Shown here one piece after another: positions 10,789-23,591 of a stretch of 51,480 nucleotides of DNA. Made by a program: the position numbers and the translations under genes. The number at the start of each line of letters is the position of its first letter. Position 1 is the stretch's first letter. Where the stretch lies: contig NXFV01000166.1 of the NCBI GenBank assembly GCA_002803225.1, positions 1 to 51,480 on the forward strand, in the 5' to 3' direction. The notes below the pieces were generated by a model, which worked only from the letters and a program-made list of their open reading frames with translations, made no database searches and had not been told where the DNA came from. This stretch comes from Gamarada debralockiae (Eukaryota > Ascomycota > Leotiomycetes > Helotiales > Hyphodiscaceae).

Positions 10789-11958
10789 TCAGGCTCCTCT
10801 TTCAGCATCGCCAAGCTTCCCCACATCCAAAACAACAGAAATCGGAACATGATCACTCCCCCTTCTCTCCTCAACACTCTCCCAAATCTCCGCCCCAACC
10901 AATCCACCCCGAACACCCTCCACCAAACTCCGACTCACAATCCCCAAATCAACTCTATCACAGCTCTCACCCCACCTCTCAGCCACCTCTCCATGATACG
11001 TATACTTCCTCGCACCCCCATGAAAATATCTAAACGTATCAATCCCCTTCATCCCACCCTCCTCACCCCCACACAAAAATTTATCATTGAAGTCTTTCCG
11101 ATTCCGCACATGCTCATCCCCACCTCTAAGGCCTGGATAACCGTCAATAAGTGAGGGAGCAATATTCATATCCCCAACAAGCACAACGTGCCAGCCTTTC
11201 TCTTCGTAGGATTTGGTTTCAGCGAGCATCAGGGAATGGAATTCCCGCTTTCGATCATGCCGCGTTCCTACTATTGCGCCAGTCACAGGTGACCGATAGG
11301 GATTGGTTGTGCCGTTTACCCAGTATCCGTTGATGAGTGCGAGGTTCCATTTCGGGAAGTCGGTGATGAGGACGCGGCCTTCGAGATCCCAATCCACTTC
11401 CCTGGTTACGGAGCATGGGATAAGAGAAGTATGGACAAGGGTACAGACGCCGTAGACTTTCCCGCCGAAGCCCTTGGCGTTGTATGTATCTCGTGGTAAA
11501 GAGAAATGGGCTGTGTATGCTGGGCCACCATCATCTTGGTTGGGTGGGGTGTTGGCTGCACGCTCTAATGTTGCCTTAGCCTTGGAATCTTGGGGATTGA
11601 TCTTGACTTCTTGCAAGCACACAACTTGTGGCCAGGAATGCCGCTCTAGCATCTTCCTCAGAGAAGAATCAAAATCCGGCCCATCCTCCTTGAGGGGTGC
11701 TTTGGAAGTAGAGGGAGGCGGACTGAAGAAAGATGTGATTTTCGGGGTATCGGATTTCAGGAATTGAGATACACCGTTTACGTTCCAAGAGAGGATCTCA
11801 AATCGTTCTTCGATCTCGTCATTTGGATCATTTTTGGCAGACGAGAGTTCTGATGTCTGGTGTCGTCTCAGAGGAGGGGGACTGATGGGTGGTAGAGGGG
11901 GTCCTCTGGATGGGGAATTTGATCTGGTGGTACTGCGAGATCTACGTCGTTTCCCCAT
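10789..11958 (-). CDS. Exonuclease III-family AP endonuclease-like nuclease
   Basis: Single exon, 389 residues. The endonuclease/exonuclease/phosphatase motifs appear in order: LSWNVNG (about residue 56-62), CLQEVKI with the metal-binding Glu (about 115), a YGV...V segment, the NGYWVNG loop, GDMNIAP (metal/catalytic Asp-x-Asn), CDRVDLGIVS and the terminal GSDHVPISVVL with the catalytic Asp-His. These mark the ExoIII/Ape1 branch, which cuts DNA 5' of abasic sites in base-excision repair. The basic N-terminus (MGKRRRSRSTTRS) could be a nuclear signal. It lacks the extra zinc-finger C-terminus of Apn2, so it is an Apn2/ExoIII relative rather than a clear orthologue. Confidence 0.85.
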   Translation of the reverse strand: MGKRRRSRSTTRSNSPSRGPPLPPISPPPLRRHQTSELSSAKNDPNDEIEERFEILSWNVNGVSQFLKSDTPKITSFFSPPPSTSKAPLKEDGPDFDSSLRKMLERHSWPQVVCLQEVKINPQDSKAKATLERAANTPPNQDDGGPAYTAHFSLPRDTYNAKGFGGKVYGVCTLVHTSLIPCSVTREVDWDLEGRVLITDFPKWNLALINGYWVNGTTNPYRSPVTGAIVGTRHDRKREFHSLMLAETKSYEEKGWHVVLVGDMNIAPSLIDGYPGLRGGDEHVRNRKDFNDKFLCGGEEGGMKGIDTFRYFHGGARKYTYHGEVAERWGESCDRVDLGIVSRSLVEGVRGGLVGAEIWESVEERRGSDHVPISVVLDVGKLGDAERGA

Positions 11959-12536
11959 TCGAGATGAGTGCTTGATGAGATTGGCCTGGATAGCATCAAG
12001 TTGGATTGTGGACGTTAGGATGAATTTTCGTTTGATAACATGGATGAAGTCGGGATCGATGAGGAGATGCCATGGCCATGGGCCTTATGTGAATTGTTTA
12101 TATCTGTAGCATGCTCGGGTGTGAAATGAAAGGGAATGTTGGAATGATATGGATGCTGGAAGAATTGTAGTGATGAAAGAGATGTCCCTGTCCAAGGTGA
12201 AGCGAGATTGACATCACGTGCCCATATTGTGACTTGCCCTATTCGGTTGGGTCACGAAAGAAAGTGATCTCAATGCAAATTGCGCAGCAGTGTATGATTT
12301 CAAATCTATCTTTGATTGATTCATTCTCTAATGACGAACTATGACAAACAGCTCCAGCCATCCATCCATCTTCAAGATGTTCTTTCTTATTCGGCCACCA
12401 TCTATCCATACAGAAATCATCCAAATAATTCGTCTATGTGAGTTGCTGATACTGATGATCAGCGGGTATATCATCTCATCTAACCCAATTCAATCCTATT
12501 TTGCCCACGTCCTCAACCCACATCCTCAACAGCAGA
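11959..12536. other. Upstream region of the nuclease gene and 3' side of the MscS gene
   Basis: Apart from the E-box, no gene or repeat is recognised. A poly-purine/CATC-rich stretch near 12355-12375 (TCCATCCATC) is low complexity only. Confidence 0.4.
12215..12220. promoter_or_regulatory. CACGTG E-box upstream of the nuclease gene
   Basis: A perfect CACGTG lies about 257 bp upstream of the minus-strand nuclease start, in the same position class as the cores near ATG27, PLPBP and MetRS. Confidence 0.3.
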
Positions 12537-15379
12537 TCATTGGCCCTCACCTCGACCTCTGGTGCTGTTGCTCGGCTTCAATCCCAAACTCAACCTCCTC
12601 AGACCTCCCTGCGATGGAGCACCAGCTTGTTGACTGGTACCTGGCTGTTGCTGCAGCTGCTGAGCGCCACGGCTACCGGCCGAGGGGGGAGGATAGATAC
12701 TGTAGCCCTGGTCCTGATATGCAGTGTTTCCACCATAACCACCTTCAGCCGACATAGTCGGCTCCAATCCCAACTCCGCCTCCTCATCGAGCGTCTGCCT
12801 CATAGCGCCCATAAAACCCTCCCGATTCGGACTCGCTTGAGTAACCATTAGACCCGGCCCGCCCTGTGACGGGATAGCAGGCATAGCTTCGCCTGGTCTG
12901 CGTCTGCCGCGCGTGGAGTGACGCTTCATCAACCCCTCTTTCAAATTATCGATCTCATTATTGCGATATCTCTCAAGACTCCCTTCTCTCGAGTTGAGCG
13001 TATTGTCATCCCGTGCGTTCCACGCAGCAGAATCCATATCTCTGTGTGCCGCGTCGGCAGTGGGTTTTCTTGTGTTCATTGCTTCAGCGGCTTTCTCTTC
13101 ACCAGCAGGTCCGAGATCTCCGCTGGGGCTCTTGCTTGCAGCGGTGGGCTTGGAGGGCACGAGACGCTTGCCTTCCTTGGCTTCTGCGGCCTTCTCGCGA
13201 GCTTCAGCTGCCCAGGCATCAGAGATAGCGACTGAGTAGCCGGGGTTCGTTGGGCCACCAAGAGGCTCTGCACCACCTCCCGGACAGTAGATGGGAACTT
13301 TGCGGAGAGCCAGGACCAAAGCGCACATGAACTTGGAACGGCGGGCTGCGCGGACGGTTTCGTTGTGCCAGTTCGATTTGTGTCTAATCTCTACCTTCAG
13401 TTGAAGTTTATCCATGTTGCCAATGCCGGTGGCTTCGAGGATGATGTCGGGTTGGAAATCACGCGAGTTGTCTGGGTGGCGGACGAAGTTCTCCATTTCT
13501 TTGCGCAGGAGGTCGATATCTTCGAGGGAAGTGTCGAATGAGATGAATATATCCAGTTGCTCTTTCATTGCTTTGGAGCGAGTGATGTTTTCGATCCAGA
13601 GTGTGTTGAGGACAATGTTTGGTACTTGAACCATCTTCATGCTGTCAATGCGTTTGAAGACTGTGTAAAGAAGGGAGATTTGTTCGACGACGAGGAATTC
13701 CTTCTCTGGGCCGACGATATCGACTCTGTCGCCGACATCGTAGGGATGCTTAACGAAGAGAAAAATGCAGGAGCCGAGGAATTCCTGAGTTGTGACTGCA
13801 AAGACGAAGGACAGAGAGAGCAAAGTCGTTCCAGCGGTTGCCAAGGTTGTGACGAAGTTGGTGTCTTGGAAGGCAACTGCTGATTGTTAGTATGGTCTAT
13901 AGAATAGGGGGAATCCCACATACCGAAGATGAAAACGATTATGACGAAAAGTACCACAGCAAGAATCTGATCCAACACGCCAATAGCTTGTCCAACGTCT
14001 CGCATGCTCGAGGAAATATACTTTCGATCTCTGCCGATGTCCACGACCTTCATGATCATCTCATCCAAACTGATGTCACCATTTCCATCTTGGTCCAGAG
14101 CAGCAAAAGCCTCATCAGCCTCCTCTCTACGAGCGGGACCGAGAACTTCTTGAATGTCCTCCGCATACAACGCGTCCTTTCCTTCGACCACAAAAGACAT
14201 CCATAATCGCTTTGCTAGCGCTTCGGACGATCTCGTCTTCTCAAGGGCCTCCACAACGACTGAGTGGGCTGAGTTGGGGTTGAAGACTTGCTTTCCAGTG
14301 ATCTCGGACGCAATATTTCCAAATACAGACGTGACCTTGTCTCCCAGTCTTCCTACATCGCCGATAAGCTTCAATGGAGTAGCTGAGCCGGATCTGTGGT
14401 GTCCTATCTTTCCCGTCGTCTTCGCGAGCATAGCCTCAATGGAATCGTTGATAACGTAGTCCTCCTCAATGAATTCCTGGCAGTACATAGGAAAAAGTGT
14501 TCTTGAAGCTTCGTACATAAGTCCAATGAGATGAACATCGCGCTTCGACTGCTTGATCCGTCCCTCGAATGATCGTCGATGGTAACTGACGCTAATCAAC
14601 TGAATAATGACTTTCTCTCCCAGGAACAAGAGAGCAGCAATTAGGCAGGGCCCCAAAATTCTGGACATGATAGTAACCCAGTGTTTGCTGGGCATACCTT
14701 TTACGTTCAACTCCGGTGCTGTCAAGGCCGTGAAAGTTACCAGAACAGTCACAGCCCAGCCCACCAACGAGAGTGGAATCTCCACCGCCTTCAAAATCAA
14801 AGCATATTTCCGGGTTCCAGAGCTGACAACTCCGCAGAGAAACATGAAAACCCATGGTATGGTCTTCGCAACAAGCTTTGATACCCAAATACTCAGCCAA
14901 ATGATCTCAATCCATAACCAGAAAAGGGTGACTCTGACGCCAGTATTCGCGAAGATGGCGTCACGATCTAGAGCCGCGTATATGACGATTGGGGCAGCGA
15001 GAAGTAGGGCGACTGGGAGGACGTAAACGAGGTATCGCGTGACGACAGAAAAGTTGACAATCTTATTGTATAATCTTCCCAATCCATTAACAGACACCTC
15101 TTCGCCATCTGTGCCAACTCTCTTTGGTTTCGAGTTTATCTTCTTGGCTCTCCGTCTGCCAGCAGGGCCACGCTTAAACATGCCCTTCTTCTCATCATCT
15201 TTGAATGTGGGCTGTTGGACTATGGCCTCGTCGCCTGCCTTTCGTGCTCCTGTCGAGCTGGCGGTTCGGACCGTCGTGAGGGGGATATCGGTTTCGTAAT
15301 TCATGTTGTTTGGGTTATCCAGTGGTTGGAAACCTTGCCTCGAAAAGCTGGTTGGAGATCGAGGTGATCGCAATGACAT
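12537..15379 (-). CDS. EF-hand MscS-type mechanosensitive ion channel (Msy1/Msy2-like)
   Basis: Two exons, 15379-13924 and 13876-12537, give 931 residues. The 47-bp intron has a GTATGT donor and ends CAGCAG; the second AG yields ...FIFVAFQDTNF, the form I remember for this family. The order is: basic N-tail (1-105), several membrane helices (about 115-290), a single EF-hand in the soluble region (ALDQDGNGDISLDEM), then a helix and the MscS pore/beta domain. The pore region reads LATAGTTLLSLSFVFAVTTQ and the beta domain FVKHPYDVGDRVDIVG. A long disordered Ala/Gln/Gly-rich tail follows. Fission-yeast Msy1/Msy2 are ER-located channels that limit calcium rise on hypo-osmotic shock; the same architecture suggests the same role here. 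Confidence 0.93.
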
Positions 15380-16441
15380 TGAGATCTAATTTGTAGGTCG
15401 ACAAAATATTGGGAGCCTCTGAGATAAGAGGCGGTTTTGAGCTATGTTGTGGGATCGCGGGTCGACGTGAAGAATGTGTGCTGCAGATCTCGAAACAAGT
15501 CGTAGATCTGGCGAGGAATGCAGATGATGATGGATAATTGGCAATTATCAATTGGTAGTCTGCAGAGCGAATGTGAGTTTGAGGAAATTCGTGATTATTC
15601 GTAATTGTGGTCGTGGTTGGGATCGCTTCAAGCGTTCTTCCAATGGTGTTGTTGAGCGAGAGGAATATCGGTAAAGAAAGCTGAAGGAACCAGTGAATAT
15701 GAACGAATGTGAAGGAAAATATTATCTCTTCTTAAGAAAGAGCCTCGTCGTCGTCGGTCGATGTTAGTGGAGAAGACCTGAATTGCGCAGCACTCCAGAC
15801 CTTGATATATTCTCCAGGAGTCCTTACTCCTCCTTTTTTCCCAAGGGACTCCACTCCAGATTTTCTTAGTGGTCGCCTTCCCTGCAGGTACCGAAAATAC
15901 GAAACAGCCACAAGCTGGGCTCTAATAGGCCCAGGGCTTGTCCACCGGGCACAAGTTAGGCAGTCCCGATCAGCTGAAGCTGTTTCACCATCAAAGGGGC
16001 ATGAGACATGTCAAAGGAGGATTGAATAGAGGGGATCGAATTACGAGATCTGATATCTGAGAGATTTGAAACTAAAATCAATTAAAGTATGAGGTTCTGG
16101 AATTTCTTGTCCAACTTTGTGTTCCAACAAGCTTCACCAAGAAAAATACCTTGAAAAAGAGTGCAAAAAATTCTTCCCCACCTGGCAATGCACGCTCCAC
16201 CATAGGGCTCCACAAGTCCTCGTAATTGCCACAGCCACTGAAAGTCGTTGATCTCGCTTATGGACGGCATCTCCTTTTAGCTGACGCCAGTTTACGTTCA
16301 CAATCGATCGTGCGTAAAGCCTTGCGAACTTTACTAAACAGATTCAACAGTTCAGTACGAGTGTATTAAGTCAACAATCGTTCGATTCGAGTTCCTACTG
16401 AAAATGCCCATCGTCTTTCATATTGTGATCTCTGAGCTCCC
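15380..16441. other. 1-kb intergenic region upstream of the MscS gene
   Basis: No gene is seen. A CTCC-rich segment near 15800-15865 repeats the words GGAGTCC/GGACTCC several times, which could form small hairpins in the leader or promoter. Confidence 0.4.
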
Positions 16442-17741
16442 CTACCAAACCGTCTCCAACCCATTCACGCCAACAGGCCTCTCTCCCAAAATCGTGATAC
16501 GGAATCCATGTCGAAGCCCTTCACTCGGATCCGTGACATCGTAGTCCGAGATCGCAGTATGAGCAGTAACTCTGTTATCCCAAAGAGCCACAGTCTGGTC
16601 ATCCCATTTGAGGCGGACCTGCAAATCTTGGCCGGTCGAGATGTGCTGCTGTCATTAGCATTGCTTTCTCAGTCCGCTCCATCCTTCCAATACTCTCCGT
16701 AGTTCGGAACATGTGAAGTAAACGGGTCAGAGCTTACCGTGAACAGCAACTTCAACAACGCATCACTCTCCTCCTCCTTCAACCCCTCAATCCTCTTCGT
16801 AAACCCCGGATTAACAAACAAAGCCTTCTCCCCCGTCACAGGATGGACCCTCACAATCGGATGCCTCGAAATAACCGGCGCTCGTCTCACATGTTTCCCA
16901 TCTCTCGTCGCGCCCTCAGCTTGCGGGAAGCCTGAATGCTCCGCTCTCAACCCCTCCAATAACTTCTGAATCGGTTCGGAAAGGCGCTCGTACGCTGCAA
17001 CTTGCGATACCCACCCAGTATCTCCTCCCGTGGAAGGAACTTGAAGGAGAGTAAGAATGGTGATGGCGGGAGACTGGTGCTCGTAGGAGACGTCTGAGTG
17101 GTAGCCTGTCGTAGTGAGACGGGTGGATCTACGTTGTGCGCGATACAAGTTGTCTGGTCCGAGGTAGATGTTGTGGAATTCGATGTGGTCCTGGACATGT
17201 GCTCCAACCGGCTATTCTCCCTAAATATCAACCCTCCCTCAAAAAATCCAACAGGAAGACTTACGTGCACATGCAACTTCCCAAAATATTCTCCAAATTC
17301 CTTCTGTTTCTGCGGTCCAATATCCTTGAAATCCTGACCGCGGAATACCACAACTCCACGTTCTGCAATCAGAAGAGCGAGTTCGTTCTTCTGAGCGTCA
17401 GTCAGTTTCGAGAGTTGTAGTCCTTTGATCTCAGTCCCGACGCGAGGGGTGAGCTTTGTGAACGAGACGGCAGGGTCGTTGGTTGAGAATAAGTGTGGCT
17501 TCGCTTTGTCGGCTAAGGTGCCTCTGTCGAGGACTTCGAATGGCTCTGTGGGTGGGAAGACGGTTGTGTTGTCGTATACTGGGAGGTAGTTCGCATATTT
17601 ATACTATGAACGAGAGTCAGTAGCTTTCATTAATGCGTTGAAGGCAGGGAGACGAACTCCCTGATGGGTCTTCTCATCGAATGCTTGCTTGACCTGGATC
17701 TCAGGCTCTGGGACTGCTTCTTGATCAATTGATGGAGCCAT
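16442..17741 (-). CDS. TauD/TfdA-family Fe(II)/2-oxoglutarate dioxygenase (sulfonate dioxygenase-like)
   Basis: Four exons: 17741-17658, 17603-17265, 17211-16738 and 16648-16442; introns 54, 53 and 89 bp; 367 residues. The iron site is visible as H179-x-D181 in TTGYHSDVSYEHQ and a distal His329 in RVTAHTAISDYD; RHGFRITILGERP supplies the 2-oxoglutarate Arg. DAQKNELALLIAERGVVVFR and GEYFGKLHVH are typical of TauD proteins. Yeast Jlp1 of this family splits sulfonates such as taurine to sulfite for sulfur nutrition, although fungal paralogues also use other acids. The last acceptor is another CAGCAG tandem, so the junction may vary by one Gln. The gene is intact. Confidence 0.9.
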
Positions 17742-18636
17742 TGTTATCTTTGAGGTAAGGATTTTCTTTCTCTGGCAGTGTTTGCTCTACTTTCGAATTC
17801 GGGTTTTCGTTCGGGATGGTTTAAGGGAACGGAACACCTCCTCCTAATATATTCCAATTCCGCGATGTCGCAATCCCCTTCTCATCTCACGACTTTTATT
17901 CGTAACGAGAGGCTGATGGTATAATCTGAGCATTTGTGCCGATTGCCATTCAGCATCCATTATCTACAGTGTCTCTTTCATCCCGTCTCACATCCTCTCC
18001 TATTCGTCGAGATATCTTTGCGGTCATTTGTGTTACTGGAGCATAGATACACTTAAAATGTGTAGCTACAGCTATTGGTGATTACAATGTTGAAAAGTAC
18101 CAGTCAACGTGGGGTGTTGATAGCTTTGGCGGGGTTGAGTTTCTGATTGGGTTGTGGTTGCTGTCGACACCGAACCCCTGAATCACGCCAGAATTTCGAG
18201 GCTTCATTCTCAGCAACACCACAGAGGAGCCAATGCAACGTTGAATAGAAGATAGCTGGATGACTAGTATTGAATATGGAAAGGCTCTCATGCGTGCAAC
18301 TGACGAAAAGCCATCTGATACTTATCATGCAATGGTTATCACGTGACAGGTCGACAATTACCCTTTTCGAAATAGAAGCAGAGTACTTTGAAGGAATTTA
18401 CTGCATTGATTATGTAGAATAGTGAATAAATTCAATAAATCGCTCAACCAACTTCAAGCTTTCTACCCTTTTGATACATTCTATTTCAGGGAAAATTCTA
18501 GAGCTGTCAAGAAAATTCAACCGCATCAGTCCGCCGCCGCACTCCGCCCCGCCCCACTCTAAAACTTCGTCATCAATCTCTCAATCCGCCAGAACGATTA
18601 CAACTTACGAGATCAGGTGCCCCTTGCAGCGTCACC
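17742..18636. promoter_or_regulatory. Divergent promoter region between the dioxygenase and PLPBP genes
   Basis: The two genes point away from each other, so this 0.9 kb must hold both promoters. A CACGTG core at 18340-18345 (in TTATCACGTGACAGG) lies about 290 bp before the PLPBP start. No other gene is recognised. Confidence 0.5.
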
Positions 18637-19939
<1,303 letters not shown>

Positions 19940-20257
19940 AAAGGCTCTATTCGTTGTCTTGCGTGTGTGAATTTGCGTGTGATATCCACCTCAGCCTCTT
20001 GAGGAGTTGAATCTTTCACAAGGTTGGAACGATTGTCTCTTAACTGACCTTGAACTGGTTCCTTCACGTTATGGGGCTGCTTGGCTGAAGATTTGAGACA
20101 GTAAGTTCCCGCCATCCAATTCCTCTATTATTACAGCTCTCATTCCCATCGACTCATGACTGGAGGTCAGGTAGCTCATACGCGAAAAGGTAATATATCA
20201 AGTCGTATTAAAGTCCTCCTTAACAAGAACTCATAAACAAAATCCACCTCTATTCGC
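19940..20257. other. Convergent 3' intergenic region
   Basis: It separates the 3' end of PLPBP from the 3' end of the phosphodiesterase relic. No feature is recognised. Confidence 0.4.
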
Positions 20258-21881
20258 TCAATCAAACAACTCCGGCAGAGCCGGTCCCTCACCCAACCTC
20301 CACCCATCCAACTGCGCCAACGGCAGTCCCAACGCCTTCAACATCGAACTCGCAATCTGCCTGTTACTCACCACTTCCATAATATTTTTTTTTGGCTCGA
20401 GTCTCGGATTATACGCCACGAGCGGCACATTCAAATCTTGCGGCAAAAATCCTCCATGATCCTCAAAGTCGAACCCTACATTCCATAATGTGCCGACCTT
20501 TGCACCAATGATTAGGTCCGGGATGCGGGGGTCGAGAAAGGGGATCCGAAGCCGGCTGCGGCGACTTCATCGCCTGCTAGGACGTAGGAGATTCCGAGAC
20601 TGCTGTTGGAGAGGAAGTTAGTCTTCGCGGTTTGAGGGTCCGAGGCTAATTCTAGCCACAACTAAATGTACATCAGCCTTGGATTCCTCCGTTTGTCCCT
20701 TTCAGGTCCACAAATGAGGAAAGACACTTACAATACCGCCGTCTTCGCCAACAAAATAAGCCACAGGTACACCCGCACCATCAATCACCGTCTGAGGATC
20801 GCTCACAACCAAGTATGAGGATTAATCGGCCCTTGACCCTGCTTACTCCCTAACAACAACAAAGTATCATCCAATTTCCCTGCATCCTTCAAATCTTGCA
20901 GAAATGTTCCAAGACGTTCATCTGCGCGCTGGAAAGCAGCTTCTAGCGAGACATTTGGTGTGCCAGCTGCGTCGAGATAACCAACATTTTGCTGCGCCCA
21001 AGTGATGGCTTGGAAATTTGCGCCATATAGAGAAGGACCTCCTGCGGGATTAGCAGTGCCATTTACCCAATTACCATTTGTCCAGTTACGCAACGCAGAC
21101 CCTGTCCTCTCCGTCAGCTTTGTCTTTCTTAAAGAGGGTGAAGGAGCGCAAACAATGAAGATCATCCCAATCCTCCTGCGCCTCAAGCGTTCCATCCACA
21201 CCCGCAATCTCAGGAAGTATCTCTGGCTCAACCCCACACCACTCGGCCCATTCAAAAACTCTTACGAGGGGTGTTTATGCGCGTACGCCGTCACCAATCC
21301 ATTTCCTCTCCCGACCTGAAAAACTGTATTCACGCGAAGAAACTGTGAGGAAGGACCACCTCGCAAGTTCCCCACCCCGTCTTCTTCATTGGCAAGAGGC
21401 TCAAGTTGAACCCACCGCCTCTCTCAAGCATAGTATTATCCAAATCATCATCTTCAGAGAAATCACAAAGCGCGCCCTGAGGACTAGTACAATTTGAGCC
21501 GCCAGGACAGAGAACGCGATTCCAAACCGTCTCCCAAAATATGCCGTTGGAACGTGGATATGCACCCGTGAAGATTGAAGCTGAGGCAGGCAAGCTGTCT
21601 GAGGGCGAGCTAGTGCGTGCATTGCTGTACACGACAGCGTTCTTGAGAATTGAGGCCCAGTTTGAGTTAGGGTGTGCGGCGATGTAGTTAGTTAGGTCGA
21701 ACTAGTGCATTCCATCGAAGGAGAGGTAGATGGCTTGTTTGTAGGGGCCTTGGGAATAGGATGTTGAGGGTGGAAGCCATTATGATTGTTGTGGGGGCGG
21801 GGAGGTGCTGCCGTAGGGATCCACTGGAGCGCCTTGCGCTGCGGTCACCAGTAGGGCGAGGACAAAGGAGGCTGTATGCAT
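20258..21881 (-). pseudogene. Type I phosphodiesterase/nucleotide pyrophosphatase-like pseudogene
   Basis: Read on the minus strand from an ATG at 21881 (MHTASFVLALLVTAAQGAP, a signal peptide), the sequence resembles secreted alkaline-phosphatase-superfamily phosphodiesterases. Pieces include LSFDGMH*FDLTNYIAAHPN, SNARTSSPSDSLPASASIFT, TGAYPRSNGIFWETVW, ANFQAITWAQQNVGYLDAAG, DDTLLLLGSKQGQGPI and a terminal DFEDHGGFLPQDLNVPLVAY. The frame is broken repeatedly: an early stop after PPPQQS, TAG at 21702-21704 (CAG to TAG would explain it), a frameshift near 21340-21320, TAA at 21262-21264, a shifted segment around 21110-21240, a stop at about 20815 and another frameshift near 20530. One plausible intron (GTAAGT...TTTAG, about 20660-20730) survives. 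It is clearly non-functional, though decay is recent enough to follow the whole gene. Confidence 0.8.
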
Positions 21882-22078
21882 GATGGGCTGTTAGTGGAAG
21901 CTGGGCGGTGATGTTGAGATAGGTGCGAGTGAAACATATCTTATATGAAAACGCCTACCTTGTTATTTTGCCTTACACCTGCGGCCAGGGCAGAGGCCTC
22001 TGGAGTTCGAAGCTTTTCGTGATAATCATCTCATCTGGTGTTTCGACCTATTAGCAGGAGACTCATATCCGATTGAAT

Positions 22079-22114
22079 GCTCATCCCGCGACAGGTGCTC
22101 ATCCCGCGACAGGT
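22079..22114. repeat. 18-bp tandem duplication (two perfect copies)
   Basis: The unit GCTCATCCCGCGACAGGT occurs twice head-to-tail (22079-22096, 22097-22114) and starts a third time (GCTCA). It produces a spurious repeated frame (AHPATG). It looks like slippage or a variable minisatellite. Confidence 0.9.
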
Positions 22115-22186
22115 GCTCAATGCTTGGCTAAGAAGCCTTCAGCATGGGAATGCGGCAAAACAAAAGCAAAACGTCAGGGAAAGATT

Positions 22187-22214
22187 CTTCCGAGAAGCTT
22201 CTTCCGAGAAGCTT
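22187..22214. repeat. 14-bp tandem duplication with heat-shock-element-like spacing
   Basis: CTTCCGAGAAGCTT occurs twice in direct succession. Each unit contains alternating TTC and GAA words and a GAAGCTTC palindrome, which resembles but does not exactly match the TTCnnGAAnnTTC heat-shock element. It lies upstream of the dead phosphodiesterase gene. Confidence 0.8.
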
Positions 22215-22416
22215 CTAGTCTAGACTTTCATCAACTGGAGGACTTTGGTATTCGAAAATCTGATCATGTAATCTAAGGGAGCTCCTCCAAAGCTTTAACG
22301 ACTGAGTGTTGATACAGGTCTAAAGAGGCAGTAATTAACATCTTCAGTTCCAAAATCATCTACTAGTCGATAACTTCCGACACAGCAATTCAATTGCGAA
22401 GAATAAGCAGTTTGTT

Positions 22417-23591
22417 TTATCTGCCAGTTAATCTCTCAGTCACACCCGCTTCCAAAATCGCAAACTCATCCCTCTCCGAATCCAGACTCGCCAACGCATT
22501 CAACGGAATGGTCAGGATTGGATCCGTATGTCCAATGTCCACATTAAAGAGAATGGGGAAAGTCGTCCCATAACACTGATCCAGCACCATCTGCGCGAAC
22601 TCCTTCTTCTGCTCGTCGTCGTACTTGTACGGTCGTCCAATGACCAGTCCTGTTATCTGCTCGAAGATTCCGAGGTTAACGACATCGGCCATTAGGGAGC
22701 GGGTTTGCTCGTAGGGTAAGGGGCCGTTGAATACTTCTCCTTCGGGATTCTCGAGGAAGAGGATACGACCCCGGTAGGAGGGAAAGTACTTAGTTCCGGC
22801 GAGTTGGAGCATGGAGGGGAGACAGCCGCCGAAGAGACGGCCGGTTGCTTTTCCGGGTCTCAGCCATTGCCAGCCAGTGGACGGTAGCCTGAGATCTTGG
22901 TCAGCACTGCTTTGTAAAGTATGAGGACTTCCAAGTGCCTCAAACTTTGAGCAACTGCGGCACGAGACAGATGAAAACTGTGACTCGGAAATGATACGTA
23001 CAGGTTTCTCGGCCTCGCGGCATCATCTCCCTTTATCCAGTCCAGAAATTCCTCAGTCCACTCAATCGATCTTGGCAAAGCACCAATCGGCTTGTCCCCA
23101 TTACATAAGACCTTCTGAAAGTGGCTCAAAGTAAAGTCAAGCGGTTTGGGAAACTCGCCAAACTGAGTAACTGCAGCAGGCCCATAGAAAGTCTGTAGAC
23201 CAGTCTGCGTGAAGAAAGCATGATGAAGGAGCGTGATGTCCGAGTACCCGCAGAAGATCTTAGGGTTTGCTTTGATGAGGTTGTAGTCTAGGTGGGGGAG
23301 GAGCTCGTTGGCGGACAAGCCTCCTATGGCGCAGATTATGGCTTTGACTTCCGAGTCTTTGAATGCATTATGGATTTCGGAACAGCGGAGGAGGACTGCT
23401 TCGTGGAAGGTCTTGGTGGGAGTTTCGTTGAAGAAGATTTTGACGCGGTACCCTAGCTTTTCCAGTGCGTCTTTCGCACGATAGATGCGCGTTGGGAAGA
23501 GACGGTTGAGCCGGCTGGAAGGAGATATGAAGGCGATTGTGTCTCGAGGCTGTAAGGCCGGAGGGAGAGTTCCTACGGCGTTGTTCGTCAT
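22417..23591 (-). CDS. S66-family serine peptidase (LD-carboxypeptidase/MccF-like)
   Basis: Two exons, 23591-23002 and 22888-22417, separated by a 113-bp GTACGT...CAG intron, give 353 residues. The start at 23591 (MTNNAVGTLPPALQPRDTIA) matches the usual N-terminus LP..L..GDTIA; upstream in-frame codons look untranslated. The S66 triad is visible: nucleophile Ser117 in FCGYSDITLLHHAF, Glu in ILFLENPEGE and His in DIGHTDPILTIP. AIICAIGGLSANELLPHLD forms the typical GG..a..lLp.ld loop. Bacterial relatives trim tetrapeptides of murein or cleave microcin C; fungal members have no cell-wall murein to act on, so the substrate here is unknown (recycled bacterial muropeptides or aminoacyl-nucleotide-like compounds are possibilities). 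The gene is intact. Confidence 0.9.

Larger units (their letters stand above)
21882..22416. other. Intergenic between phosphodiesterase relic and S66 peptidase
   Basis: It holds the former promoter of the relic, the two tandem duplications and the 3' side of the peptidase gene. No gene is seen. Confidence 0.45.

Noticed and set aside
22073..22276. Frame with AHPATG repeat
   Set aside because: Produced by the 18-bp tandem duplication; no gene context.
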